NCBI RefSeq assembly: GCF_004342485.1
Contig: NZ_SMBU01000010.1
Coordinates: 109,980-173,979, forward strand
Origin: Roseateles saccharophilus
GTDB taxonomy: Bacteria; Pseudomonadota; Gammaproteobacteria; Burkholderiales; Burkholderiaceae_C
Length of the DNA: 64,000 bases
Direction of reading: 5' to 3'
Shown: positions 53,218 to 61,141 of the stretch, piece after piece
How the letters are laid out: every line of letters begins with the position of its first letter
Numbering within the stretch: position 1 is the stretch's first letter
The notes under the pieces: generated by a model
The model's database searches: none
Told to the model about the DNA's origin: nothing
What the model saw: only the letters and a program-made list of their open reading frames with translations
Position numbers and translations under genes: made by a program

Positions 53218-53745
53218 CTAGAGGCCGAGCCAGGCCGACGGCGACCACATGCTGGGCCGGTCGCCATCGGCATAGCGCTCCAGCGCGTCGCCCGTCAGCC
53301 GGCAGATGCGCCAGTCGGGCATGACCTCGGCGCCGAGCTTCTCGTAGAAGCGGATGGCGTCCTCGTTCCAGTGCAGCACGGTCCAGTCGAAGCGGCCGTA
53401 GCCGCGCTCACAGGCCAGCTGGGCCAGCTGGATGAGCAGGGCCTTGCCCAGCCCGCTGCGGCGGTGGGCCGGCCGGACATAAAGGTCTTCCAGGTAAAGC
53501 CCGGGCTTGGCCAGGAAGGTGGAGAAGTTGGTGTAGTACAGCGCGAAGCCGACGACCTCGCCATGCACCTCGCCCACAAGGCATTCCGCCACCGGGTCGT
53601 CGCCGAACAGATGCGGCGCCAGCTTGGTCGGCGTGACCTCCAGCAGATGGGTCAGGTGCTCGAACTCGGCCAGTTCGCCGATGAGTTGGACGATGGCGTT
53701 CAGGTCGCGCGGCTCGGCGGCGCGGATGTCGTGGCGAGGAGGCAT
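53218..53745 (-). CDS. GNAT-family N-acetyltransferase
   Basis: A 175-residue acetyltransferase with the acetyl-CoA loop YLEDLYVRPAHRRSGLGKAL near residue 83 and the later WTVLHWNEDAIRFYEKLGAE. The pattern matches diamine acetyltransferase-like (SSAT) members, so a polyamine or small amine substrate is possible. The start at 53745 is chosen; GACAAT lies 6 nt upstream on the minus strand. It is divergent from the alpha/beta hydrolase gene, with start codons 41 nt apart. Confidence 0.85.
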   Translation of the reverse strand: MPPRHDIRAAEPRDLNAIVQLIGELAEFEHLTHLLEVTPTKLAPHLFGDDPVAECLVGEVHGEVVGFALYYTNFSTFLAKPGLYLEDLYVRPAHRRSGLGKALLIQLAQLACERGYGRFDWTVLHWNEDAIRFYEKLGAEVMPDWRICRLTGDALERYADGDRPSMWSPSAWLGL

Positions 53746-53786
53746 GCCCTCATTGTCAGCGGACTGCCCTGCCCTAAAGTGCGGAT

Positions 53787-54686
53787 ATGCCCGATGTCTA
53801 CACCCCACGCCGCGCGCACCGCAGCGAGTTCCCGAGCCTTCGCGGCCTGCGTCACCACCTGCTGCGCTGGGGCGAAGCCAGCCCCGGCCGCCCGCCCCTC
53901 GTCATGGTCCACGGCTGGATGGACGTCGGTGCCTCCTTCCAGTTCGTCGTCGACGCGCTGGCGGGCGAGCGCGAGATCGTCGCGCTGGACTGGCGCGGCT
54001 TCGGCCTCAGCGAGACGACCGGCGCCGGCTGCTACTGGTTCCCCGACTACCTGGCCGACCTGGACGCCCTGCTCGACCAGCTCAGCCCCGACGCGCCGGT
54101 GGATCTGATCGGCCACAGCATGGGCGGCAACGTCGTGATGAGCTATGCCGGCGTCAGACCGCAGCGCATCCGCCGCCTGGTGAACCTGGAGGGCTTCGGC
54201 CTGCCCGACATGGCGCCGGCCGCCGCGCCCGAGCGGCTCTTGAAGTGGCTGGACGAGCTCAAGGAACCGCCCACGCTGCGCCCCTATGCGACGCTGGCCG
54301 ACGTGGCCGAGCGGCTGATGAAGAACAACCCGCGCCTGGCCCGGGACAAGGCGGCCTGGCTGGCCGGGCACTGGGCCCGCGAGACCGCCGCGGGCTTCGT
54401 GCTGAACGCCGACCCGGCCCACAAGCTGGCCAACCCGGTGCTCTACCGCAAGGCCGAGGTGCTGGCCTGCTGGCAGCGCATCGCCGCGCCCACGCTGTGG
54501 GTGGAGGGCAGCGACGACCAGCTCACGCGCTTCTGGGGCAAGCGCTACCCGCGCGAGGATTTCGAGGCCCGGCTCGCGCTGGTGCCCGAGCTGCAGCGCT
54601 GCGTGCTGCAGGACGCCGGCCACATGCTGCACCACGACCAGCCCGAGGCGCTGGCCGCGCGGATCAGCGAGTTTCTGGCGGCCTAG
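53787..54686 (+). CDS. Alpha/beta-fold hydrolase
   Basis: A 299-residue hydrolase: oxyanion region VMVHGWMDVGASFQ near residue 39, nucleophile elbow LIGHSMGGNVVMSY near 108, acid in WVEGSDDQL near 245 and catalytic His in DAGHMLHHDQP near 280. No signal peptide. The substrate is unknown; resemblance is to haloalkane dehalogenase/epoxide-hydrolase-like and serine-hydrolase-like members. TAAAGT at 53775-53780 precedes the ATG by 6 nt. Its 3' end overlaps the DUF4212 gene by 23 nt on the opposite strand. Confidence 0.8.
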   Translation: MPDVYTPRRAHRSEFPSLRGLRHHLLRWGEASPGRPPLVMVHGWMDVGASFQFVVDALAGEREIVALDWRGFGLSETTGAGCYWFPDYLADLDALLDQLSPDAPVDLIGHSMGGNVVMSYAGVRPQRIRRLVNLEGFGLPDMAPAAAPERLLKWLDELKEPPTLRPYATLADVAERLMKNNPRLARDKAAWLAGHWARETAAGFVLNADPAHKLANPVLYRKAEVLACWQRIAAPTLWVEGSDDQLTRFWGKRYPREDFEARLALVPELQRCVLQDAGHMLHHDQPEALAARISEFLAA

Positions 54687-54939
54687 CGTCGGCGGCCTGG
54701 CTGGCGGCGGCCGCGTCGAGCCGGCGCATGCGCCAGGCATAGACGATGACGATGGCGCAGAAGGCCAGCAGCGCGCCCTGCGAGGCCAGCCAGAAGGCCA
54801 GCGGCCAGCCGAAGACCTCGATGCTGAGCTCACGCGCGAAGTAGACCGGCGCGAACGCGACCAGCATCCAGGCCAGCAGCAGCCCCACCGTCAGGCGGCG
54901 CGTGCGGCGCCAATAGTCGTTGCGGGGCGGGCTTGTCAT
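54664..54939 (-). CDS. DUF4212 protein, small subunit of a sodium:solute symporter (orphan)
   Basis: A 91-residue protein with two membrane helices. NDYWRRTRRLTVGLLLAWMLVAF and WPLAFWLASQGALLAFCAIV followed by YAWRMRRLD are the DUF4212 hallmarks. Members are normally followed at once by the large SSS-family subunit (ActP-like). Here the next DNA on this strand is covered by the oppositely oriented hydrolase, so no partner gene is adjacent. It may be a leftover or may pair with a distant symporter. Confidence 0.8.
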   Translation of the reverse strand: MTSPPRNDYWRRTRRLTVGLLLAWMLVAFAPVYFARELSIEVFGWPLAFWLASQGALLAFCAIVIVYAWRMRRLDAAAASQAADARPPETR

Positions 54940-54996
54940 GGGCCGCATTCTGCCCATGAGAAAATCCGCCTTTTGCCAAGAACGACGGCGCCCGCC

Positions 54997-56101
54997 ATGG
55001 ACATCGAACACATCAACCAAATCGGCAACACGATTGCCGACCTCTCAGCGCGCACCGACGCGCTAAGGGGGTATCTTTGACTTCGACCGCAAGGCACTGC
55101 GCCTGAACGAGGTCAACGCCGCGCTGGAGAACCCCAAGGTCTGGGACGAACCCAAGCGCGCCCAGGAGCTCGGCAAGGAAAAGCGCACGCTGGAAGCCGT
55201 GGTCGACACGATCACGATGCTGACCGGCTCGCTGGCCGACAACGGCGAACTCTTCGAGATGAGCCGCGAGGAAGGCGACGAGGCCGGCATGCTGGCCATC
55301 GAGGAGGATGCGAACAAGCTGCGCGAGAAGATCGAGGAGCTCGAGTTCCGCCGCATGTTCAACAACCCGGCCGACCCGAGCAACTGCTTCATCGACATCC
55401 AGGCCGGCGCCGGCGGCACCGAGGCCTGCGACTGGGCCGGCATGCTGCTGCGCCAGTACCTGAAGTACTGCGAGCGCAAGGGCTTCAAGGCCACGCTGGA
55501 AGACGAGACGCCCGGCGACGTCGCCGGCATCAAGAGCGCGACGATCAAGGTCGAGGGCGAGTACGCCTTCGGCCTGCTGCGCACCGAGACCGGCGTGCAC
55601 CGCCTGGTGCGCAAGTCGCCGTTCGACTCGTCCGGCGGCCGCCACACGTCCTTCGCGTCGCTGTTCGTCTATCCCGAGGTGGACGACAGCATCGAGATCG
55701 ACATCAACCCGGCCGATGTGCGCACCGACACCTTCCGTGCCAGCGGCGCCGGCGGCCAGCACATCAACAAGACCGACTCGGCCGTGCGCCTGACGCACAT
55801 CCCGACCGGCATCGTCGTGCAATGCCAGGACGGCCGCAGCCAGCACAGCAACCGTGACGTCGCCTGGCGCCGCCTGCGCTCGCGCCTGTACGACCACGAG
55901 ATGAAGAAGCGCATGGAAGAGCAGCAGAAGCTGGAAGACACCAAGACCGACGTCGGCTGGGGCCACCAGATCCGCAGCTATGTGCTGGACCAGAGCCGCA
56001 TCAAGGACCTGCGCACCAACTACGAGACGTCGGCCACGCAGAAGGTGCTGGACGGCGACCTCGACCCCTTCATCACCGAGTCGCTCAAGCAGGGCGTCTG
56101 A
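54997..56101 (+). CDS. prfB: Peptide chain release factor 2, programmed +1 frameshift
   Basis: The gene starts at the ATG at 54997, runs 27 codons to an in-frame TGA at 55078-55080 and continues in the +1 frame from GAC at 55079 to the stop at 56101, giving 367 residues. RF2 recognises UGA and UAA. The SPF recognition tripeptide is in [16 protein letters not shown] and the catalytic GGQ in [20 protein letters not shown]. Readthrough by frameshift falls when RF2 is plentiful, which gives feedback control. The frame break is therefore functional and not a mutation. Length matches E. coli (365). Confidence 0.95.
55066..55081 (+). promoter_or_regulatory. prfB programmed frameshift site
   Basis: AGGGGGTATCTTTGAC contains the internal Shine-Dalgarno-like AGGGGG (55066-55071), the slippery CTT (55075-55077) and the TGA followed by C, a weak termination context. 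This is the canonical RF2 autoregulation element. Confidence 0.95.
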
Positions 56102-56106
56102 CTCCG

Positions 56107-56132
56107 GGCCGCCACGGCGGCCTCCCCTTTTT
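56107..56132 (+). terminator. Terminator after prfB
   Basis: GGCCGCC (56107-56113) pairs with GGCGGCC (56116-56122), closing around the central bases, and TCCCCTTTTT follows. It lies 5 nt beyond the prfB stop and before pepN. Confidence 0.65.
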
Positions 56133-56153
56133 CCTCATCCAAGGAAGCCCCTC

Positions 56154-58823
56154 ATGCGTGAAGGCACCGCTCCCCTGATCCAACGCCTGGACTACCAGCA
56201 ACCGGCGTTCTGGATCCGCAAGGTCGACCTGACCTTTGACCTCGACCCGACCAAGACCCTGGTCACGAGCAGGATGCAGGTCGAGCGCAACCGCGCCGTG
56301 CCGCACGGCCCGCTGCGCCTGCATGGCGAAGAGCTCAACCTGCTGCGCGTGCTGATCGACGGCAGCCCGGTGTCCTTCCGCCAGGAGGGCCACGAGCTCA
56401 TCATCGAAGGCGCACCCGACGCCGACTTCGCGCTCGAGATCCGCAACACCTGCTGCCCCGAGAAGAACACCGCGCTGTCGGGCCTCTACACCTCGGGCGG
56501 CAGCTTCTTCACGCAGTGCGAGGCCGAGGGCTTCCGCCGCATCACCTACTTCCTGGACCGCCCGGACGTGATGGCCGTCTACACGGTCACGCTGCGTGCC
56601 GACGCCACCAAATACCCGGTGCTGCTGGCCAACGGCAACCTGACGGGCAGCGGCACGCTGGAAAACGGCCGCCACTTCGCCGTCTGGAGCGACCCCTTCC
56701 CCAAGCCCAGCTATCTGTTCGCCGTCGTCGCGGGCGACCTCGTCACGCGCGAGCAGCGCATCCGCACCCGCGCCGGCAAGGACCATCTGCTGCAGGTCTA
56801 TGTGCGCCGTGGCGACCTGGAGAAGACCGAGCACGCGATGAACAGCCTCATCGCCTCCATCGTCTGGGACGAGGCCCGCTTCCAGCTGCCGCTGGACCTG
56901 GAGCGCTTCATGGTGGTCGGCGTGTCCGACTTCAACATGGGCGCGATGGAGAACAAGGGCCTGAACATCTTCAATACCAGCGCCCTGCTCGCCTCGCCGG
57001 CCACGGCCACCGACGCGGACTTCAACCGCATCGAGTCCATCGTCGCCCACGAGTACTTCCACAATTGGACCGGCAACCGCGTGACCTGCCGCGACTGGTT
57101 CCAGCTGTCGCTGAAGGAGGGCCTGACCGTGTTCCGCGACCAGGAGTTCTCGATGGACATGGCCGGCACGCCCTCGGCGCGCGCCGTCTGCCGCATCCAG
57201 GATGTGCGCCAGCTGCGCGCCATGCAGTTCCCCGAGGACAGCGGCGCGATGGCCCACCCGGTGCGTCCGGACAGCTACAGCGAGATCAACAACTTCTACA
57301 CGGCCACCGTCTACGAGAAGGGCGCCGAGGTCGTGCGCATGTACCAGACGCTGGTCGGCCGCAAGGGCTTCGAGGCCGGCATGAAGCTCTACTTCGAGCG
57401 CCATGACGGCCAGGCCGTCACCTGCGACGACTTCGCCCAGGCCATCGCCGATGCCAACCCGGGCTCGACGCTCGCCACACGCCTGGACGCCTTCAAGCGC
57501 TGGTACTCCCAGGCCGGCACCCCGCGCGTCAGCGCCCGCGGCGAGCACGACGCCTCTGCCCGCACCTACACGCTGCGCTTCACGCAGCACACGCCCGCCA
57601 CGCCGGGCCAGACGACCAAGCAGCCGCAAGTCGTCCCCGTCGTCATGGGCCTGCTGGACCGCCATGGCGCCGCCCTGGCGCTGAACGCTCTAGGTGCCAC
57701 CGAGCAGGTGCTGGTGCTGGACCAGGCCGAGCAGAGCTTCGTCTTCGAGAACATCGACGCCGAGCCCGTGCCCTCGCTGCTGCGCGGCTTCTCGGCCCCG
57801 GTGGTGCTGGACGACGGCCTGTCCGACGCCGCGCTGCTGGTGCTGATGCGCCACGACAGCGACCCCTTCAACCGCTGGGAGGCCGGCCAGCGGCTGGCGC
57901 TGAACCGCATCCTGCACGCGCTGCGCGCCGGCCAGCCGCTGCAGCTCAGCAACGCCTTCATCGAGGCGATGCGCGGCGTGCTCAACCACGCCGACTTGGA
58001 CCCCGCCTTCAAGGAGCTGGCGCTGACGCTGCCGGGCGAGAGCTATATCGCCGAGCAGCTCGACATCGTCGACCCGCAGGCCATCCACGCCGCCGTGATG
58101 GCCGCCCAGGCCCAACTCGCCAGCGCGCTGCGCGACGACTGGGCCGCGGCCTTCGAGGCCAACCAGGTGCAGGGCGGCTACGCGCCCGACCCCGTCTCCT
58201 CCGGCAAGCGCGCGCTGGCCAACCTGGCGCTGTCCATGCTCGTGCTGGATGCCCAGGCCAGCGGCGACACCGTGTGGCCGGGCAAGGCCTACCAGCGCTT
58301 CAAGGACGCGTCCAACATGACCGACCGCCTGGGCGCGCTGGCGGCCCTCGTCAACGCGGGCGCCGAACTGGCCGCGCCGGCGTTGGAGCGCTTCCACGCG
58401 CTGTTCAAGGACGATGCCCTCGTCATCGACAAGTGGTTCTCGCTGCAGGCCCGCGCGCCCGAGGCCGAGGGCCGCGTGTTCGCCCGCGCGAAGGCGCTGA
58501 CCCAGCACGCCGACTTCACGCTGAAGAACCCCAACCGCGCACGCAGCCTGATCGCCAGCCTGTGCATGTTCAACCCGGCCGCCTTCCACCGCGCCGACGC
58601 CGCCGGCTATGTGTTCTGGGCCGACCAGGTGCTGGCGCTGGACGCCATCAACCCGCAGGTCGCGAGCCGCATCGCCCGCTCGATGGACCGCTGGAGCATG
58701 CTGGCCGAGCCCTATCGCACGGCCGCCCGCGAGGCCGTGGCCCGCGTGGCCGCCAAGCCCGACCTGTCGTCGGATGTTCGTGAAATCGTCGAACGCGCCC
58801 TCGCCTCCGGAGCCCAAGCATGA
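56154..58823 (+). CDS. pepN: Aminopeptidase N
   Basis: An 889-residue M1 zinc aminopeptidase. The substrate motif [12 protein letters not shown] is near residue 262. The zinc site [16 protein letters not shown] is near 300 with the distal Glu in [14 protein letters not shown]. The closing domains contain [19 protein letters not shown] and a C-terminal helical array (DNRALING-type repeats). Length matches E. coli PepN (870). ATG at 56154 is preceded by AAGGAAG. Cytosolic protein turnover is the expected role. Its stop overlaps the fbp start (ATGA). Confidence 0.95.
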   Translation: MREGTAPLIQRLDYQQPAFWIRKVDLTFDLDPTKTLVTSRMQVERNRAVPHGPLRLHGEELNLLRVLIDGSPVSFRQEGHELIIEGAPDADFALEIRNTCCPEKNTALSGLYTSGGSFFTQCEAEGFRRITYFLDRPDVMAVYTVTLRADATKYPVLLANGNLTGSGTLENGRHFAVWSDPFPKPSYLFAVVAGDLVTREQRIRTRAGKDHLLQVYVRRGDLEKTEHAMNSLIASIVWDEARFQLPLDLERFMVVGVSDFNMGAMENKGLNIFNTSALLASPATATDADFNRIESIVAHEYFHNWTGNRVTCRDWFQLSLKEGLTVFRDQEFSMDMAGTPSARAVCRIQDVRQLRAMQFPEDSGAMAHPVRPDSYSEINNFYTATVYEKGAEVVRMYQTLVGRKGFEAGMKLYFERHDGQAVTCDDFAQAIADANPGSTLATRLDAFKRWYSQAGTPRVSARGEHDASARTYTLRFTQHTPATPGQTTKQPQVVPVVMGLLDRHGAALALNALGATEQVLVLDQAEQSFVFENIDAEPVPSLLRGFSAPVVLDDGLSDAALLVLMRHDSDPFNRWEAGQRLALNRILHALRAGQPLQLSNAFIEAMRGVLNHADLDPAFKELALTLPGESYIAEQLDIVDPQAIHAAVMAAQAQLASALRDDWAAAFEANQVQGGYAPDPVSSGKRALANLALSMLVLDAQASGDTVWPGKAYQRFKDASNMTDRLGALAALVNAGAELAAPALERFHALFKDDALVIDKWFSLQARAPEAEGRVFARAKALTQHADFTLKNPNRARSLIASLCMFNPAAFHRADAAGYVFWADQVLALDAINPQVASRIARSMDRWSMLAEPYRTAAREAVARVAAKPDLSSDVREIVERALASGAQA

Positions 58824-59836
58824 GCCGCCAGATCAGCCTGACCCAGTACCTGATCGAGCAGCAGCGCGAGCACGGCCACATCCCGCAGGAACTGCGCCTG
58901 CTGATCGAGATCGTCGCGCGCGCCTGCAAGCGCATCGCCATCGCCGTCAACAAGGGCGCCTTGGGCGATGTGCTCGGCACGGCCGGCAGCGAGAACGTGC
59001 AGGGCGAGGTGCAGAAGAAGCTCGACATCATCGCCAACGAGGTGCTGATCGAGGCCAACGAATGGGGCGGCCACCTCGCGGCCATGGCCAGCGAGGAGAT
59101 GGACGGCATCTATGTCGTGCCCAACCGCTACCCCCAGGGCGAATACCTGCTGCTGTTCGACCCGCTCGACGGCTCGTCCAACATCGACGTCAACGTGTCC
59201 ATCGGCACCATCTTCAGCGTGCTGCGCAAGGTGGGCCATTCGCGTGGCGTCGCCGAGGAGGACTTCCTGCAGCCCGGCAAGCAGCAGGCCGCCGCCGGCT
59301 ACTGCGTCTACGGCCCGCAGAGCATGCTGGTGCTGACCGTGGGCGACGGCGTGGCCGTCTTCACGCTGGACCGCGAGACCGGCTCCTGGGTGCTGACCCA
59401 GGAACAGGTCAGGATTCCCGAGGATACGAAGGAGTTCGCGATCAATATGTCCAACATGCGCCACTGGGCCCCGCCGGTGAAGCGCTACATCGACGAATGC
59501 CTGGCCGGCAGCACCGGCCCGCGCGGCCGCGACTTCAACATGCGCTGGGTGGCCAGCATGGTGGCCGATGTGCACCGCATCCTGACCCGCGGCGGCGTCT
59601 TCCTCTACCCCTGGGACCAGCGTGAGCCCGACAAACCCGGCAAGCTGCGCCTGATGTACGAAGCCAACCCGATGGCCTTCATCGTCGAGCAGGCCGGCGG
59701 CGCGGCCGTGAACGGCAGCGAGCGCATCATGAACCTCCAGCCCAGCAAGCTGCACGAACGCGTGGCCGTGGCGCTGGGCTCGAAGAACGAGGTCGAACGC
59801 ATCGCGGCCTACCACCGCGAAGCGGCTCAAAAATAG
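58820..59836 (+). CDS. fbp: Fructose-1,6-bisphosphatase class I
   Basis: A 338-residue gluconeogenic enzyme. The metal-binding region [20 protein letters not shown] is near residue 110, the substrate site [18 protein letters not shown] near 235, and [20 protein letters not shown] near 260. The N-terminus [13 protein letters not shown] is typical. It is coupled to pepN by the 4-nt overlap. The tRNA-Thr promoter lies directly beyond its stop. Confidence 0.95.
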   Translation: MSRQISLTQYLIEQQREHGHIPQELRLLIEIVARACKRIAIAVNKGALGDVLGTAGSENVQGEVQKKLDIIANEVLIEANEWGGHLAAMASEEMDGIYVVPNRYPQGEYLLLFDPLDGSSNIDVNVSIGTIFSVLRKVGHSRGVAEEDFLQPGKQQAAAGYCVYGPQSMLVLTVGDGVAVFTLDRETGSWVLTQEQVRIPEDTKEFAINMSNMRHWAPPVKRYIDECLAGSTGPRGRDFNMRWVASMVADVHRILTRGGVFLYPWDQREPDKPGKLRLMYEANPMAFIVEQAGGAAVNGSERIMNLQPSKLHERVAVALGSKNEVERIAAYHREAAQK

Positions 59837-59840
59837 TGGC

Positions 59841-59846
59841 TATAAT
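59841..59846 (+). promoter_or_regulatory. -10 element of the tRNA-Thr promoter
   Basis: A consensus TATAAT lies 24 nt before the mature tRNA 5' end, 5 nt after the fbp stop. The -35 region would fall within the last codons of fbp and is not a good match. Confidence 0.6.
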
Positions 59847-59870
59847 GGTGGGCTTGACGCTCAAGTCAGC

Positions 59871-59946
59871 GCCGGCATAGCTCAGTTGGTAGAGCAGCGC
59901 ATTCGTAATGCGAAGGTCGGGGGTTCGACTCCTCTTGCCGGCACCA
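59871..59946 (+). tRNA. tRNA-Thr (anticodon CGT)
   Basis: A 76-nt cloverleaf: acceptor GCCGGCA pairs with TGCCGGC, D arm GCTC/GAGC, and anticodon loop TTCGTAA with anticodon CGT. T loop TTCGACT has stem GGGGG/CCTCT with two G-T pairs, and the CCA end is encoded. It reads ACG codons. The gene serves as the anchor of the integrated element that begins 30 nt downstream. Confidence 0.97.
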
Positions 59947-59962
59947 AGAAAAACAAACACTT

Positions 59963-59995
59963 AGCCCAGCTTCAACCGCTGGGCTTTGTTGTTTT
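59963..59995 (+). terminator. Terminator of tRNA-Thr, right half shared with the att repeat
   Basis: AGCCCAGC (59963-59970) and GCTGGGCT (59978-59985) form a perfect 8-bp stem with a 7-nt loop, followed by TTGTTGTTTT. The right arm and T tract belong to the 45-bp direct repeat (59976-60020), so integration at this site keeps the terminator intact. Confidence 0.85.
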
Positions 59996-60020
59996 CGGGG
60001 CTCATGTAGCCACCATGTAG
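59976..60020. repeat. att repeat, tRNA-proximal copy
   Basis: The 45-bp copy starts with the right arm of the tRNA-Thr terminator. The minus strand of this copy also contains an ATG (60003-60005) at the place equivalent to the integrase start in the other copy, followed by a 14-codon frame. Confidence 0.75.
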
Positions 60021-60212
60021 CCAACTGCACGGGGTTTCGCGCCGGTGGCGCGGGCGGACGGGGCAGGCACCCACACCACCCCGGCACCTCGAACGTCGAC
60101 AAATGGGCTGTCCAGGTCGCAGCCCGTGCGCCCGACTGGATGGGGCCTGGACAAGTCGCCGATACGCCGGACGCGTTTGATTTCCTGGACGTTGCTCTCG
60201 CGCGCCGAAAAA

Positions 60213-60464
60213 TCAAACAGCACGATTTTTTGCTCGCGTGGAACCCCATGAGGTGTCCGGCGGCCGGCGCCCACTTTCCAACCGCGCCACCGTGCTTTGC
60301 GTCGTGCCCATGCGCTCGGCCACCTGCTCTTGCGTCAGGCCCGCCCGTGCGCGAGCCACCACCAGCTCGCGGGCGGTTTCAAACTCCTGCGCCAGCGCGT
60401 CGTATTCGCGGCGGGTGGCGGGGTCGGCCAGCAGCTCGGCCTTGAACTGCTCGAAGGCCTTCAT
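60213..60464 (-). CDS. Short XRE-type HTH protein
   Basis: An 83-residue protein with an N-terminal helical region (AFEQFKAELLADPATRREYD) typical of HigA/HicB-associated antitoxins and an XRE HTH (LTQEQVAERMGTTQSTVARLESGRR). Relatives normally continue with a further helix after ESGRR. Here the sequence changes character and stops 18 residues later, so the C-terminus may have been replaced during element rearrangement. It lies 13 nt after the antitoxin gene. An alternative ATG at 60485 overlaps the antitoxin stop. Confidence 0.6.
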   Translation of the reverse strand: MKAFEQFKAELLADPATRREYDALAQEFETARELVVARARAGLTQEQVAERMGTTQSTVARLESGRRPPDTSWGSTRAKNRAV

Positions 60465-60477
60465 GAGTCGCGCACCC

Positions 60478-60786
60478 TCAACCATGCACGCCGGCCAGCG
60501 GGGCCACGCTCAGCCGCAGGCCTACCGCGTGCAGCACCTTGTTTACTGTGTCGAGCGTTGGATTGCCGCTCTCGCTCAGGGCACGAAACAGGGTTTTGTC
60601 GCCTACGTCGGCACGCCGGGCAACCTCGGCCATGCCGTGCGACTTGGCCACCTGCCGCAGCGCCACCAGCAGCGCAGCCGGGTCGTCAAGTTCGAGCACG
60701 GCCTCAATGTACGCGGCAGCCTCCGCGGGGTCGGTCAGCGCGGTAGTCAGGCTAGCGTCATAGCTTTTGTCGCGGGGTGCAGTCAT
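60478..60786 (-). CDS. Antitoxin of a HigBA-type module (addiction module antidote)
   Basis: A 102-residue protein of the HTH antidote family: DPAEAAAYIEAVLELDDPAALLVAL, then KSHGMAEVARRADVGDKTLFRALSESGNPTLDTVNKVLHAVG carrying the HTH. It pairs with a Gp49-like toxin. Its ATG overlaps the toxin stop (ATGA), the toxin-first order common in higBA loci. Expected role is toxin neutralisation and autorepression of the operon. Confidence 0.85.
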   Translation of the reverse strand: MTAPRDKSYDASLTTALTDPAEAAAYIEAVLELDDPAALLVALRQVAKSHGMAEVARRADVGDKTLFRALSESGNPTLDTVNKVLHAVGLRLSVAPLAGVHG

Positions 60787-61106
60787 GGCGAACCTCTTTG
60801 CTTCCAGTCCTTCAAATACGCAATGGCACGTTCGATAGCACGGTCCTGCCCGCCCTTGTTGCTACCGCAGAGCAGCAGCACCAGCACAGGGCCTTGCTGG
60901 CTCACGTACACGCGGTATCCCGGCCCGTGGTCAATCCGCAGCTCCTGAACCCCGTCACGTAGCGGCTTGCAGTCCCCCAGGTTGCCAGCCTGTACGCGCG
61001 CCAGCCGGGCCCGGACCTTGCCGCGGGCGATGCTGTCTTTGAGGCTGGCGAGCCAATCCTCAAAGGGCGCGTCACCGTGGGCGTCCACATAGATGCGAAT
61101 TTCCAT
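60783..61106 (-). CDS. RelE/HigB-superfamily toxin (phage Gp49-like)
   Basis: A 107-residue toxin: MEIRIYVDAHGDAPFEDWLASL, then LARVQAGNLGDCKPLRDGVQELRIDHGPGYRVYVSQ and the terminal RAIERAIAYLKDWK. This is the addiction-module killer family of RelE-like ribosome-dependent mRNA interferases. TAAGAT (minus strand, 61113-61118) lies 6 nt before the ATG, consistent with a leaderless operon start. It probably stabilises the element. Confidence 0.87.
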   Translation of the reverse strand: MEIRIYVDAHGDAPFEDWLASLKDSIARGKVRARLARVQAGNLGDCKPLRDGVQELRIDHGPGYRVYVSQQGPVLVLLLCGSNKGGQDRAIERAIAYLKDWKQRGSP

Positions 61107-61141
61107 GATGGTATCTTAAAGAGCACCGATGCGTATGAATC

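Noticed and set aside
55078..55080. In-frame stop near the start of prfB, possible pseudogene
   Set aside because: The stop sits in the canonical RF2 frameshift context (AGGGGG, CTT TGA C) and the +1 frame continues as a complete RF2.
60002..60274. 90-codon minus-strand frame between the XRE gene and the tRNA-proximal att repeat
   Set aside because: No recognisable domain, it overlaps the XRE gene in another frame and ends inside the att repeat. It is better read as the noncoding end of the element.
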